NCBI RefSeq assembly: GCF_000143415.4
Contig: NW_003314279.1
Location: 2,286,401 to 2,350,400, forward strand
Length of the DNA: 64,000 nt
Direction of reading: 5' to 3'
Source: Selaginella moellendorffii
Lineage: Eukaryota > Streptophyta > Lycopodiopsida > Selaginellales > Selaginellaceae
Part shown: in pieces, positions 21,561 through 35,234 of the stretch
Layout: each line of letters opens with the position of its first letter
Position numbering within the stretch: the first letter of the stretch is position 1
The notes under the pieces: model-generated
The model's input: only the letters and a program-made list of their open reading frames with translations
Database searches by the model: none
What the model was told of the DNA's origin: nothing
Position numbers and translations under genes: made by a program

Positions 21561-24500
21561 AAAACTCATATCCTATTCCATTATCCTTGGCATATGTGTC
21601 AAAGGGTTAAAATTCTGCTATATGGTTATCTTATGGTAAATTACTATATGGTATAGAGTCAAAACTATGTGCATTACAAATATATATCATATAATAACAA
21701 ATTAGACTAACTATATATTTGTGTTGATCTACCATCTCTTTCTTTGATATTTGAAGTTGTATTGTTAGGAAAAATTGATCATTTTGCCTAAGAGAAATAA
21801 TTATTTAAGTCCTTTTATATTTTCTCTACAAGATCATTGTGATCACTCCTATTTTGTAATTGTAAAATAGACTTTGAAGGTTGTATGAAATAACACACTT
21901 AGATAGCTATATTTAATAAATTTCTAACCTCTAGAAATTTTCTCAAACACTTTAGTTTTGCATAATTGTTTTGTGTTTCTTAGACATATATAGATTTGTC
22001 CTCAATAGTATTTAATGGCACTTAAGAAAGAAGTTATTAGTACTTTTTGCAATATAACTCCCTCACATATTTAGTTATTTTGGCTGCATTGAATTGCATA
22101 TCTCACTACATTTATATAAAAGTTATAAAGTATTATACAAATGCTTTAATTATATTGTATTCTAAATGTTGGTTTTGAAATGTTTGGAGTGAGTTCTAGG
22201 TCCCCAATTCCAATCTCAAATGTACCTTTGAAAACTTTTTTTTGAATGGATTGCATAGTATTGGGAAATGATTAAAGTATAGCAATGGAAAAACAATTTA
22301 CTAAGTCTTTTGTAGTATTGCAAATATGACTCTAAGTATCATATGTTAAATCTTTCAAATATTCTATCTTTATTGCCACAATGGAAAAAAATCAATATTG
22401 CCAATTCCTTTTGTTAGTTGTTTTTGTTCAAATGTTACTAAATTAGATTTAACATTTGAGCCAAATAAGCATATAATAAGAACTCATATGTATTTCTTAT
22501 TGAGTATACCTAGCCCAATTTTTAGTTCTTATTTGTTTTGTCTTGCATTAGCTTGATAAAATCTTTTTTATATTGAGCACTAGTCCCTCAATATCACTAT
22601 ATAATAGCTTATCATATCCACTAGACACTCTTGCTATTATATATTGGTCTCAATTTGGTTGTTTTAGCTATTTATAAAAGGTGTTTAGATCTACTAGATA
22701 TTTACTTTCTTGATATTGAATTTCTTGAATCACTCATATTTTTATATAACATTATAAATTTTTATCCAAACAAACCAATATAACCACATATAAATAACTC
22801 TACCAAAAGTTAGTGGCTTTAATTCCAAAACTCATTTTTCCAATTAATTCATCTTACATTCTACTCACAAATATTAAAATAAACATAGAGAAAGTAAAAT
22901 TCTCATAAGTAGCCATATTTATCAACTTTGGATTGTTAATACAAACTTGCCACTAAGTGTTAAAGTCCACTTCCTTCAATGCCCATGTACCCTTAGTATA
23001 TTCAATTTTTGTAGGACCTAGAAATCCTCCAATAATAAAAAACTTATTAAAAATAATATAAAATATAACTTTGTGCCATTAGTTCACAATCAAGATTGAA
23101 GTTTACATTGAACCCAAAGGTGCCAAACTCTTCTTGTTGAGGAGGAAGTATGAAATGCCTTTATAGTTACAATTGTTGGAAGTGCAACACTCGGCCTTTC
23201 ACCCACACCATTTAATAGTCTATTATTAATTTTAAAATGTTTGCTAAAATTATTTCTTTGTAATATGGTTGATTACTAAAGTATTCTTCTGATTTTACGT
23301 GCCACTAGGTTCATTGCCACACAGTGGGGGCTAAGCAAAGCACCTCCCTTTGGCTACTTGGAGATTCTAAGTAGATGGGTTTCATTTGAAATGTTTTATT
23401 TTAATTATTATGACTTAATGATATTTCCTTATGTAGACAAAGCTTTAACACTACACATGCAACACATAGCTCTTCCTCCTTATCAGGAAATTAAGCAAAA
23501 CATCATTTATAAATGAAAATTTTTTAAGATCAAAATCATCTAAATCACCTTACCCTTCCATAAGGTTATTTACCAAACTTACATCACCACTAGATTAATA
23601 TAGTTTCACTAACATTTAAATGTGCTAGATTGTTATACCAAAGGTAGTGAATTCCTTAAAATATTTTATTACATGAATATTCTAGAGGAATAAGGGATAT
23701 TTTAAGAAAGGGGTATATTCACCTTTTATGGATATTAAGAAGGATGAAAGTTCTCAAGTTTAAGTATATATCCACTATTGGGAGTTGGTGATTTCACTAG
23801 AAAATATTATTTTACCCAAGATCAAACAATTCACAACATTTTTCTCTTGCAATCTTTTATTTAAAGTGAGAGAAATTTATAGCTTCACATAATTTTATGA
23901 AAAAAAATTTATTTTTATGGCTAAATAGATCTTGACAAAATATTTTTAATGAGTTAGAAAATACAATTTTAGGCTTTGATAACCATCCCTAATATATAAT
24001 TAATTGCATTATCCCTTGAGAAACTCTTGAGTATGAAGTTCCTCATTACCCTTAAAGCTCTACTTTGCTACTCCTACTGCTTAAATATCCTTAACCTTTA
24101 TACATATATTCTATGTGGATAGTATTTATAATATATAAAGTCATTTAATAATGAATTAAATTAATTATATCTTTATTTACTAATACAATTAACATAGTTT
24201 GGTAATGGTTAAGCATTCTATATGATTCTATTTAAATTTTTCATTCTAATTAATCACTTAACTACACTTTTGCACTTGAAGGAGTCTCAATCACAACCTT
24301 TATGCAACTTACAACCCAAAAATGGCCTAAGGCCACACTAATTTTGCACTTTGGTCCAAGTACTCTATATATCTAATTCCTATTTTTGCTATCCAAAAGT
24401 GACACCGAGATATTAACCTTTTATACTAACATAATGTCTATTCTCATCATTTTACTAATAGTTCAAGACTATTTGTATCATTGTTGAGACCTTTCAACGG

Positions 24501-26517
24501 TGGAGAGAACACTTTTTCATGCTTTGAAAATAAAGCTCAACCATATCTTTAAATGAAATTCCTCTAAATTAGTAATGGGGGAGAAAGGGGTATATACCCC
24601 CTCTCCCAAAATATTTTTAATGCCCTCAGACAATTTTAATAGTGGAATAGTTTAGAGAATCTTGTTTAAAGGATATGCATATCCTAATAGGTGACCACAA
24701 GGAATCATATCAGACTCTATCACACGTAAAAACTCACAACTAAATTGCTGTTGAAAGCTCTAATGTAATATCTTCTATCAACTATATAAGAAAGAAAACC
24801 AAAGATAAAACAAAGAAAATAAAAGTGGGAAAAGAAGTTTTAGTGTTCTAGGATCAAGAAACCACATAGGGAAAACTTGATTATAGAACTAAGAACTCAA
24901 CCTAAGAAAAATTGTGGAAAGAAGAAAAAATAATGAATAATTAAGAAAAACAAAGAAAAAGGAGTAAGAATCCAAGAGGAAACAAAGCGGTAACCTAGAC
25001 TCTAGCCTCTAAAGTCTCCAAACCTCTCAAAAGTTCCTTAAACACAATTTAAGTTTGCTCCCAAAGTTCCAAAGAAAGTGGAAGAGAAATGAATGTGTTG
25101 CCTAGTTTGGGATATGTGGTGGAACAGAAAAATTGCAATCATAGTGACAAATGATGGGTGGAATGGTTACCAAACTTGAATAGACTGGTAATGGAAGGAA
25201 TCTTGCAATATGTGGATGATCATTAGTAGCTTATATAGCAATCATTGCAAAAGAAAATGTTTGCAACTAGTGCCAATTTTAGATCATTGTATCTTATTGT
25301 ATCTATATGAGTTTAGGAAATACTGTTTGCCTATGTTTAGCTTCGTACTACAGTTAAGGACTTTTGGCTAGTCAAAATTAACTTTTAGTGTCTAGTATTT
25401 GCCAAGAGTGTGTTTTATCGATTAAGTTCATTCCATATCTTGAGTTACATAGGTCAGGAGGGTTGCTTCTTATTGCATCTACTACATATGAGTATAGTAG
25501 ATAATGTTATGTAAAGATGTCCCAAAATGGAGGTGTTTATGGTAAGATAAGTGGAGAAAAGTGATTTAGACAAATATAGTAAGTGATGGATAAAGCTGTA
25601 GCAAATGGAAAATGGACTAAATAGTGGCTATGAGTAGACTAGAGTGATGGTGATGAGGTGTGGATTAATTTGATGTAGAGAAGAGTCTAAAAACTATAGG
25701 AGGGAAAGAATGACCTTTCAGATGATTGAAATTGATGCCACCTCAAGATTGAAATCCAAGCTTGAGTTTGCCACTGCAAGGATATAAGTCTTGAAAGGCA
25801 AGTAGAAATCGAGTTAGAAGGGAATCCATTTTGGATATATCCATTACAATTCCTTGCTATGCAAAATGAGATGGACAATCCATTTATCAAAGAGTGAAAG
25901 TAAAGAAATAAAGAAAAGTGAAAAGAACTCAATATTAGAAAAGTTGTACTGATGCTAAGAGCTGTTTAATATCATTGTGCTATAATATACTCAAGGTGGG
26001 CAAAAAGTGTTTTGAAGGAGGCCCAAAGATGGTAGTGAAGCTGGCTATGTCACCCTCTAAAGTTGGATGTCATCTTAATGCATTAAGGTGGATTGCTATA
26101 GCCTCGAGTGAACTCTGTTCGTGTCATGAGGTTGAGAGCTTTTATATGCCGGGATAGAGTGCCTCCAAAGTTGAAAAACACCTAAGTCATCATGAATTTA
26201 CTGGACGAGTTCCATAGTGTTATCTGCAAAAGAGGCCACAATTGTGTTGAGTGATGCTTCAGCTGGGATCTTGTGGTTTCAGTGGGTTAGTATCACCTTT
26301 AAGTGCTAGAAGGGAAAATTGAGTTACTGTAGGAATGAATTTGCCACTATTGCCACCTTGTATGTAGTGATATACATATATCTACATTTGATACATGTGT
26401 CTCATTTGACTACTTCATATGACTGTTAAGGACCTTGGGAGAGGCCTCCAAAAAGCCTAGAAAGGTGTCAAAGCTTAAAACAAGCTTTGAATCATTGCTG
26501 AGGTGTTTCTTTTGAAG
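21561..26517. other. AT-rich sequence, no gene seen
   Basis: No frame with a recognisable domain. About 21605-21640 carries a decayed version of the 11-bp-stem hairpin found at 57550-57576, so at least the start continues the decayed LTR. The rest is unassigned. Confidence 0.4.
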
Positions 26518-27540
26518 CATTTGCCAAAATTAAAACAATTTATATGTAGAGTTGTTAATCAATTTTCTCCATTCTAAATTGTTTGACGAACTTGTCAATC
26601 ATTGTAGACAAGATTCATTTGGAAACAAGAAAGATGTCTAATCTACCACTCTTGTTTTCAAGGATCTCAAGAATAATTCTTGGGACAAAGCATCTTCAAT
26701 GATCTTGTTGTATCTTAAGTAAGTTTGAAATTGATTAATGTGATTGCAAGCCAAAATACTTAATCCAAGATAGAACTTTAGAAGATCCATTGCTCCATAA
26801 AGAATATGAATAATTACCACCATTGGTGTAATGTTTTAATTGTGCTCTTCTTTGGAATCTATTATAAATGATAAAGACTCATTTACCAACAACATTGTCT
26901 AGTAGTTAAGGTAGCATATAAGCCTTGAGAATTCCTCTATGTGTGTCCTAAGAGGAGTTTATATAGTAACAACACTTGAACAATGCATATGAATAGACAT
27001 TAAACTTCTAAAATGTGCCAAATGTGAAAGCTAAGTATATACTATGATGTTAGTCTAGAGGTTGGAGAGCTCAATCACAAGGTTTTATTCTTGCTAGACA
27101 CTCAAGGATTTTAAAATCACTCTTTATAACACTTTATAGTCTCTTATACACTCACTATATATTAGATATTGTTCTCCATTCAAGTAAAAGTTTTTTAATC
27201 AAAAAGAGATGATTAAACATGAGACATCAAATAGCTATATATACTCTAGGGCACTAAAATAAACTATAAGATGATACAAGAGATAAATATATAAAGAAAA
27301 TCTTTCAAACTTTTAAAAATTCCTTATAAGCATAAACCAACAAAAAGCTTTTAAAAAGGACCCTTAAATTTTTGTACACTACTCTAAAAATCATGAAACC
27401 AAACTCTAAAAACATGTATAAAATCTTTGTAAAAAACTAAACCTAAAAATCTCACTTAAATACACTCAAAAGACTCACTTAAACTAACAAACACATATTC
27501 GAATAAAAAAATATAAAGATCTTGTAGCTGCCAATTCCTA
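26518..27540. repeat. AT-rich duplicated segment, copy 1
   Basis: Matches 32138-33260 in the same orientation and block order, starting at ATTTGCCAAAATTAAAACA here and ATTTGCCAATATTAAAACA there. Shared blocks include CTCAAGAATAATTYTTGGGAC and CACTCTTTATAACACTT. No intact gene. 27740-27950 is related to 34200-34400. Confidence 0.7.
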
Positions 27541-27959
27541 AAATCTTGTTTTAGCACTTGTTGAAAAACTTTATCTAAGATTTATCTAGCCATGTAATAA
27601 AAATCTAAATGCATAACTTAGAATTGCGTGAGAATGCCCTAAACTTTTCTTACACGAACCCAAGCCAAAAGCTTTATTAATTGCTTGATCTTGGACTAAA
27701 AAGTCACATGCAAGGACTTTAAAAAAAGTCTACAAATAAATCTATCTGACAAGTTAAAGAAAGATTAAAATGGTTAAAATTAGAGTTAGCTTTTAAATAC
27801 TTCACCAATTTACTCTACTTATCTATTAATCCATCAATATTTAGACTCTCTAATACTTATATTATCACCCATTATATAAGTATAATCTACACTGGTTTTC
27901 CCCCTTTTATTATTCCATATAAATTTACCAAAACCCCCAGTCAAGTGAGATAGTTTTGA

Positions 27960-28700
27960 CGGGATCTTGTGCTCCATCGGGATACAGAAGATTATTTTTG
28001 AGATTTCCACCGAAAATAAAACAAGAGAAGACGAGAAGTTCTTACCATGGAGTTCCAGGGGACGTAGAAGTCAGCTGCAAAGTAAAACATAGCATGCCTG
28101 CCACAGCTCCAACAATCTCTAAATCTGCCATGAAAAACCGTCATAGAAACCAGCGTTTGCGCGGCACGTTTCTTACTTGGAGGTACTCAAAGAGTGTAGT
28201 GAACTCGAGCTTCAAGAGCTTCTTCAGGAGCACCGCCTGTTTTGATTCTTAAGAACTCAAGAAGAGAAACAAGAACTCAGAATGATGTCCTGTGACTGCC
28301 CGAGTCACAGCATCAAACCATTTTTCTCGTGCTGCGAAGCGGGAGTTAAACTCTCGAAGAAATAAAAGGCAGATTTCGCTTACCCAGGGATTATCCGGCA
28401 GCGAGCGGCAAAATGGCTGCATAGATCCTCTAAAAAGTATTTCATGAAAGTAGCATCACCATTTGCAAAAGAAAAAACAGAGTGCTGCTTGCCTCCCATG
28501 AAGGAAAATCACAGCAACTTGCTGCAAAAAATAAAATAAAATAAAATAATCATAAAAGAAGAATGAGTAGAAAGAATAACGGGCTGCTCCTCGACTCCCC
28601 AAGCTGAAATTGTCAATGACCCTAACGCATCGTCGCTCCAAGGGCACGGTCGTGCCCCCGGATGTAACAATGGCAATGCGCGTCGTCTAGAATCACACGA
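27960..28700 (-). pseudogene. phosphopantothenate-cysteine ligase (PPCS) fragment
   Basis: Decayed copy of 38500-39330. The minus strand still shows [20 protein letters not shown] and [13 protein letters not shown], matching the N-terminal SGGTTVPLE/DNFSSGxRGAAS region of eukaryotic PPCS. Lost relative to the other copy: the last two exons, the first exon, part of the FAAAVSDF exon (28065-28095), and about 33 nt near 28388. The 5' side joins PPR sequence at about 28700 in a different frame. Nonfunctional. Confidence 0.75.
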
Positions 28701-29190
28701 TTGCATGGCGTGGAAGAGCTCCAAATGCCCGTGACGGGAAAATGCTGCAATTGCGCAAGTGCACGAGACGACATCGTGCTCCGGCATCTCTTTAAAAGTG
28801 CTTTCTACATCCGCGAGCTGAGATAAAGCCCCCAGCATCATCGTCCACGAGACCAAGTTGTGAGCAGGCATTTTGCTAAAGACTACCTTGGCAGAATCAA
28901 GATGCCCATTTTCGGCAAATGCAAAAAGCACCGCGTTTATAGTAACAGATTGTATTCCTTGCATTTTGCTTCTCTTGGAGTCAACAGAAATCATAGTAGT
29001 AAATGACACGAGGCTCCAGCACGGCATGCAGCTGAAGAGCCTTCGCGCTTCATCAAAATGCCCGTTTTTGCAGAACAGCAAAAGATCCCAGCTGAACTTG
29101 TCTACCATGGAAGATTTGAGCTGCGTGTTTGATGTTACCACATCTACCGTGCATTTCAATTTGCTTGTTCAGGTCGAAAACACTGCTTAG
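28700..29190 (-). pseudogene. PLS-type PPR fragment
   Basis: The minus strand gives KFSWDLLLFCKNGHFDEARR, AVLFAFAENGHLDSAKVVF and NLVSWTMMLGALSQL: four to five PPR repeats with several shortened. It is cut at the 3' side by the PPCS fragment. It is the counterpart of 40530-40846. The 216-residue frame that continues to 28509 reads out of frame into PPCS sequence. Confidence 0.7.
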
Positions 29191-29257
29191 ATATGAATTT
29201 CTAAAACACTCCATGAGAGAAATTATTATTTACTATTTGATGGAACTGAGCAACAAT

Positions 29258-30293
29258 CTAGAGTTGGAAGGTCCCTGATTTTTCTGCAGGAGGGATCCAC
29301 CCAATTCCATGGTATCTAGCGCTCGTCCATCCCCATTCTACGTTTCCGGCCATCCACACCTCTATCCCGTTCACATAGTCCATGACTCCTTGCTTCATGG
29401 CAAGCCCACTTGAAATGATCTCATGCTTTGTCCGAGCGAAATCCTTCTCCAAATCCTCCAGCATGCTCGCAACCTTGCCGATTGCCTCGTTCAAGCCACA
29501 CTTACGATTGCTGGCGAGAATGGGCACGGCGTTGAGGTAGTTTCCTGTCGCCCGCTCCTTCCTGAGCGACATCAAGTCATTGTGGAGCGCAATGTGGTGC
29601 GTCCCAATCTCCTCAACCTTGCGTATGAGAGGATGATCCAGCACGCCACGCTCCTCCAGCCTAAGTTGCAGTAAACCATCAATCAGAGCAAAGCAAGGAG
29701 CCACGCCAGATGTGATCTCTCTCAGCCAGAGGTACGTATCCAGGTTGGGAATGATTTGCTTGCGAAGCCAGCTCGATTCAATCTCAAACATGTCGAGCAC
29801 CCTGGTCATAGCATCCACGAATCGGCCTGATTCATCCACTACATGGAGGGACAATTCTTCCAAGACCTCAGATAACATCTTCATTTGCCTCAGCAGGTCC
29901 GGATTTTTCACTGGAAGCATGGCCTCGTCAAATCTTCCCTTTAAAACCATCTTGTATGCAGTTGCCACATTCGTCATGTCCGACGAGGAGATCTCCGGGC
30001 TATCCAGAATGTCATCTGCAAGAAAGAACGAAGCGAAGAACTTTCCAACCGGAACAATCTATGGTCGGGTAAACATAAGCCGCGAGCAATCCAAGCCTGC
30101 TTTCTTGAACAAACACGGGTTTCTCGCTTCCAGGTTGCAACTTCAGAAACTCCGCGCACCACGCATCGATCTGAGACTCGGCCTTTGCATCGTACAGAGG
30201 ATTCAGCACTGGAGAGACAAGGAGTTGACACACTGGTGGAATGGAATAGCTTTTCTCCGCTGCGAAAATGCTCGCAATGGATGAAACAGCCAT
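29258..30293 (-). pseudogene. microbial-type terpene synthase-like gene, frameshifted
   Basis: Near-identical to the intact gene at 40865-41923. The N-terminal part (30293-30012) and the C-terminal part (29977-29258) are in different frames. The break is an 11-bp loss near 30055-30067 compared with 41670-41695, removing residues around PYEKM and shifting the frame before the DDILD metal-binding motif. Beyond it, NDLMSLRKE and WGWTSARY remain. The enzyme would lack its first metal motif in frame, so I call it a pseudogene. A sequencing error seems unlikely for an 11-nt difference. Confidence 0.85.
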
Positions 30294-30453
30294 GAAAGAA
30301 GAGTCCTAAGTGAACTCTGAAAGAGGGCCTTATATATAAAATTAGAAGCAAATTCAAACTAAACTCTATTTCTGCGAAAGCCTTAGGAAACATCCCAGGA
30401 GAACATCTATAGTATTTACACAATATTCAGGATATGTGATTACAAATCTCTTT

Positions 30454-31544
30454 TTACTCTTTGTTACCAAGTAATTCGTCCGCGAGCGCGTTTGCCTCTT
30501 CGTGCCTCCATTCTCTCGCTAGCTCCTGGATCACCGCTAAGCCTCGGCATTTGGCCTGCTTTTCCTCGAGAGCGTCATCTCTTCCAAAACTTCCAGGGCT
30601 TTGCCGAGCTCTTTCCCCTGGCACAGCCCCCTGATCAAGGCCACATAGATATCGTGGCGAGGAGGCGTGCCACTCTGCCTGATAGCCTCGAGAAGCTCCA
30701 GAGCTGCGCTCATTCTCCCTGTGGTACACAGCCCGTCCATCATCACCCGGTACGCGAACATATCCGCCTTGCAGTTCTCGTCGCGCTCCAGTCTCTCGAG
30801 CATCTTGCGAGCCTCTTCCAGGTCCCCAGTCCCACAGAAGCCACCGATCAAGCTCCTGTACGTGATAACGTTCGGCCGTTGCCAACCATCTCCTCCAGCA
30901 GCTTGTAAGCCACCGTCGGCTTCCCAGCTCTGCAGAACGCGTCAATGAGAGCGGTGTAGAGCGGTGAGAGCGGTGTCACCACACCACGTTGGGCTGGCAT
31001 CCCCGCTTGGCCATTCGCTTGAGAACTCTGCACGCCTCCACCATTCTTCCGACTTTGCAGAAGCCGTCGACCAGGCTTGTGTAAGTATACACGTCCGGAG
31101 AGCAGTCACTGGCAACCATCTCTTCCAGAAGCCTCTCGGCGTCATCCACCAGTCCAGCATTACAGTATCCTTCCACTAGTGTCGAGAAAGTGACGACATC
31201 GGGGAGGATTGCCTGCTTGAGCGTGTCGTCAAACAACATGCAAGCCATGTCAATCCTCTCCAGCTTACAAAACCCGCCGATCAAGCAGCTGTACATGATA
31301 ACATCCAGGTTGCAAAACTTGGCCTTCATGTCTCCAAACAGCCTGTTCGCTTCTGGCACCCTTCCCGTCTTGCAAAGTCCGTCAATAAGTGTGTTGTAGG
31401 TGATGATATCCGGAAGGCACTTGTTGCTCTCATCTCTTCCATCAGCAAAAGTGTGGGGTCTACCCTGTTGGCCATGCAAAAGCCATGGCTCAAGCTGTTG
31501 TAAGTCACCATGTTTGGCTCAATGCCCCGGACTATCACTCTCAT
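30454..31544 (-). pseudogene. P-type PPR gene, frameshifted
   Basis: Counterpart of 42036-43133. Motifs such as DIITYNTLIDGLCKTGRVPE, DVYTYTSLVDGFCKVGRM and AYRVMMDGLCTTGRM are spread over four overlapping frames. Breaks lie near 31425 (MRATSAFRIS against MTATGCLPDI) and near 30870-30985. It keeps a LCQGKELGKALEVLEEM repeat that is deleted in the other copy. Confidence 0.8.
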
Positions 31545-31559
31545 GACTATCTGTGGAAG

Positions 31560-32117
31560 ATGAAGCTAGGGCTGTGTTGTTTGCAAGTGGTTGTTGTTGG
31601 ACTCACTGTGGTCACTAAAGCCAAAGTTCTAGATGGAGTTTTAACACCTCACAATATTGTGTGTATTAACTTTGCATTCCTCACACCACCAGTGATACTG
31701 CCGAGTTTCAATTTACATCCTAAAAAAGATTGTAGCTCCTCCACAAGCTTCTTTTGTTATTGGGTTTACTGCTGCACAAGTGCTCAATGCTCCTTAAGCT
31801 CATTGAGTGTTAACTCAATCACTATGGGCATCTTGTCCTTAACGACATATGCTAGTTCGACAATAGCACATATTTGGGCTTGGAAGCTTGGCTGAGAGTG
31901 AATGTTGTGATGCATGCCAAGCTCAAAGAGTATGTCCTTTTCCACCCCTAATGCATGGCCAAATGTTATTTTGCAAGTTTCATATTGGCACTTGAGGACT
32001 TTACATTGTATTTCAAATTTGAGTCCTTGGATGAATGCCAACACCATGGACTTCTCATTTGCTATCAGCCTCTATAGCAAGCGTGCACACCAATGCTTCT
32101 TAAATTGGATAGTGTAG
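31560..32117 (-). pseudogene. retrotransposon gag-like remnant upstream of the PPR pseudogene
   Basis: The minus frame at 32047-31784 reads MVLAFIQGLKFEIQCKVL and later AHALG-like HALGVEKDILFEL, similar to the FxxGLxxExxxxV region of Ty3/gypsy gag. The same remnant, more broken, lies upstream of the other PPR copy (43140-43560). Both copies of the block therefore inherited a retrotransposon fused to the PPR 5' side. Confidence 0.5.
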
Positions 32118-32137
32118 TTACTAATACTCTTTTGTAG

Positions 32138-33460
32138 CATTTGCCAATATTAAAACAGTTCATATAGAGTTGTTGGTCAATTTTCTCAATTCCAAATTAT
32201 TTGAAAAACTTATCAATCATTATAGAAAATGATCATCATTTATTTGGAAGCAAGAAAGATGCCCAATGTGCTGCTCTTGCTTTCAAGGATCTCAAGAATA
32301 ATTTTTGGGACAAAGCATCTTTAGTGATTTTGTTGTATCGTAAGTAAGTTTGAGATTGATCAATGTTATTACGAGTCAAAACACTTGATCCAAGATAGAA
32401 CTTTGAAAAGTCCATTGCCCTATAAAGAATATAAATAGTTGCCACTATTGGTATAATGTTTTGATTGTGCTCCTCTTTGGAATCTATTATAAACGATGAA
32501 GACTTACTTACTTAGAACACCATTTAGTAGTTAAGCTGACATAAAAGCCTTAAGAATTCCTCTAAGTTATATGTGTGTAAAGAGGAGTTTATATAGCAAT
32601 AACACTTGACCAGTATAAATAAGTATCATACTTCTAAAATGCACTAAATACTGAAATTAGGTACTTGCTTTGATGCTAGTCTAGAGCTTAGAGAGCTCAA
32701 TCACAAAGTTTTATGTTTGCTAGACATTCAAGGATTTTAAGATCACTCTTTATAACACTTATAACCTCTTATGCACTCACTATATACTAAATGTTGTTTT
32801 CCATTCAAGTAAAAGCTTCTCATCAAAAGAGATGATTAAAATAAGACATGAAATAGCTATATATACTCTAGGGCACTAAAATAAACCATAACATGATGCA
32901 AGGGATAAATATATAAGGAAAAAGTTTTAAACTTTAAAAACACCAAATGTTTTAAGAGATGAAGCCTTGAATTCCTAATAAATAACATAAAGCTAAAAAG
33001 AAAAGACACTTAAAATTTTTGTATACTACTCTAAAAATCATGAAACAAAACTCTAAAAACATTTATAACAGTCTTGTATGAAAGATAAACCTAAAAATCT
33101 CACTCAAATATACTTAAAACAACTCACTAAAATTAGCAAACACATATCTGGATGAAAAAATATAAAGATCTTACAGTTATTAACTCTTAAAGTTTTGTTC
33201 TAAGGCTCGCCAAAAAGCTTTATCCAAGATTTATTTAGCCATGTAAGAAAGATCCATCTATATTACTCAAAATTGCATGAGAATGCCCTAAACTTTTTTT
33301 ACACTCAAAATAAAAGAACCCAAGTAAAAAGCTCTATAAATTGCTTGATCTTGGACTAAAACTCACATGCAAGGACCCTAGAGAAAGCTTATAAATAAAT
33401 TTATCTGACAAGCCAAAGAAAGATTAAAATAGTTGAAAATCTATTATATATCAAACTCTT
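32138..33460. repeat. AT-rich duplicated segment, copy 2
   Basis: Counterpart of 26518-27540 (to about 33260), continuing to a block ending TCTGACAAGCCAAAGAAAGA that also occurs near 27755. No intact gene. Confidence 0.65.
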
Positions 33461-33799
33461 AAAATGACTATTATACATATCATGAATACAACTTGTTTGC
33501 ATGTTATGCTCTGAGAACGGAATTAAAAAATTTGTGATATTAAAATAAAGTGCTCAACAAGATTTACAAACCCATTAGCTCCATTGCTTAATTCAATCAA
33601 CAACCAAGGTGCAAAGAGGATAAAATAATTATTCTTAGTTTAAAAAAGAAGAAAATTCAAGAAATTCTTAAAATTTAGACATGGGACCTAGAATTTTATA
33701 GTTGGGCACACTCATTCTTAAGCACTAGTGCTAGTAGCAGTAATGCATCCTTACCTAACTAGCAAATCTAGACATTTTCTATAAACAGCTAATAGGACC

Positions 33800-34820
33800 C
33801 AACACAAGAAGCATGATAATAAGTATTTTTTGGTGGACACTTTATCACCACAATGCAAATATTTTGAGAATTCACCCTAAAATTAAAAAACAAAATGAGA
33901 TTAAATCTCAAATCTTGGACTTAGTCTTAAACTCGATTTCGATCTTGGACTTAATTTCATCCAATGAACTATTTATCATTTCAATTATAGTTTCAAGGAT
34001 CCTTTAACCTACAAGGAGTTGGTTCCTTATATATTCCTCTTTCTTTATACAGTGAAGGACTTTTAGATGACATTTCAAAACACTAAAACTAAGTGTAAAT
34101 ATTATGAATATTCTCCCCACCTCTAACTACGTGGCTAGATTGAGGTTTTAATAAACCATATAAAGTATCTAAGTAAATAGTGCCACCCATACATAGATTA
34201 GGAGTATTGAATTTAATCTTTCAAAGGAATTAGAGCTAACTTTTAAATATTTCATCAAGTCACTCTACTTATCCATCAATGTTTAATCTAGTTTTAGACT
34301 TTCTAATATTTGTATTATCACCCACTATATAGGTATAATGTTCCTTAGTCACACAAGGTTTTCCTAGAGTAATCCCCTTTTACTATTCCATAGAAATTTC
34401 CCAAATCCCCCAAAAATCTATGAAATGATTGCTTTGGGCTTTCATCCCACCTCTAGATATATTTATGCTTGAATATATTTAGCCTTATATATGTCTAACA
34501 CTTTAAACATTATATTTTTTGGTCAAGTGAGATAGTTTTGACATTGTTCTATTTTGAGTATTAGAGTTTAGCACTTCAATTTTGACACTTTTATATATCA
34601 AGACACATTAGTCATTCTTTTATCCTTTTTAGAAACCCATTCATTGCTTGTTTAGTATTTGTTCCTCAAGTGCTTCTTTAAGATTTTCATTCCCACTTTT
34701 AACTTTTCAAGTTAAAGCTTTTAATCCAAATATTTTATGTTTATTAGACTTTTGCCTCAACCATTGCTATGTAGCACACCTTTTGGCTTCATTTTAGGAC
34801 TTAAGGATTGGTGTCTTATA
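33800..34820 (-). repeat. AT-decayed LTR pieces
   Basis: Plus-strand CAAGGATCCTTTAACCTACAA with a TTCGATCTTGGACTTAATTTC array (about 33930-34015) corresponds to the reverse of the GAGATCGAGTC region of the LTR. 34425-34820 (TTGGGCTTTCATCCC, TTTTCAAGTTAAAGCTTTTAATCC, GGACTTAAGGATTGGTGTCTTA) is a C-to-T-decayed counterpart of 640-787. No gene. Confidence 0.65.
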
Positions 34821-35021
34821 TCTATTAATTATAATAATTTTGTAGATAAATGAATATAAATGATAAATGATAGAGATTTACAAATAATTTTATTAATAAT
34901 TGAAATTATGGTAAAGTTTTGTTTCTTTTATATTTAAATTTTTTTGTATATTTCTCTTATAATTTATTTCATACAGTTCTGCTGAAAAAAATCCCAATTA
35001 AACCTTAAAATTATAGATAAC

Positions 35022-35025
35022 AATA

Positions 35026-35057
<32 letters not shown>

Positions 35058-35093
35058 GTATATATATATATATACATATATACATATATATAC

Positions 35094-35177
<84 letters not shown>

Positions 35178-35208
35178 GTATATATGTATGTATGTATGTA
35201 TATATATT
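35022..35208. repeat. AT microsatellite with ATACATATAT units
   Basis: Long (TA)n tract interrupted by regularly spaced C and G (TATACATATA), ending in TATG tetranucleotides. Frames of YIYIYTYIY type on both strands are artefacts. Confidence 0.95.
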
Positions 35209-35234
35209 TCAAGGTCTTATTCTTATTGTTATTT

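Noticed and set aside
28509-29159. Single 216-residue PPR protein
   Set aside because: Its C-terminal third reads PPCS exon and intron sequence in the wrong frame; the true PPR part ends at about 28700.
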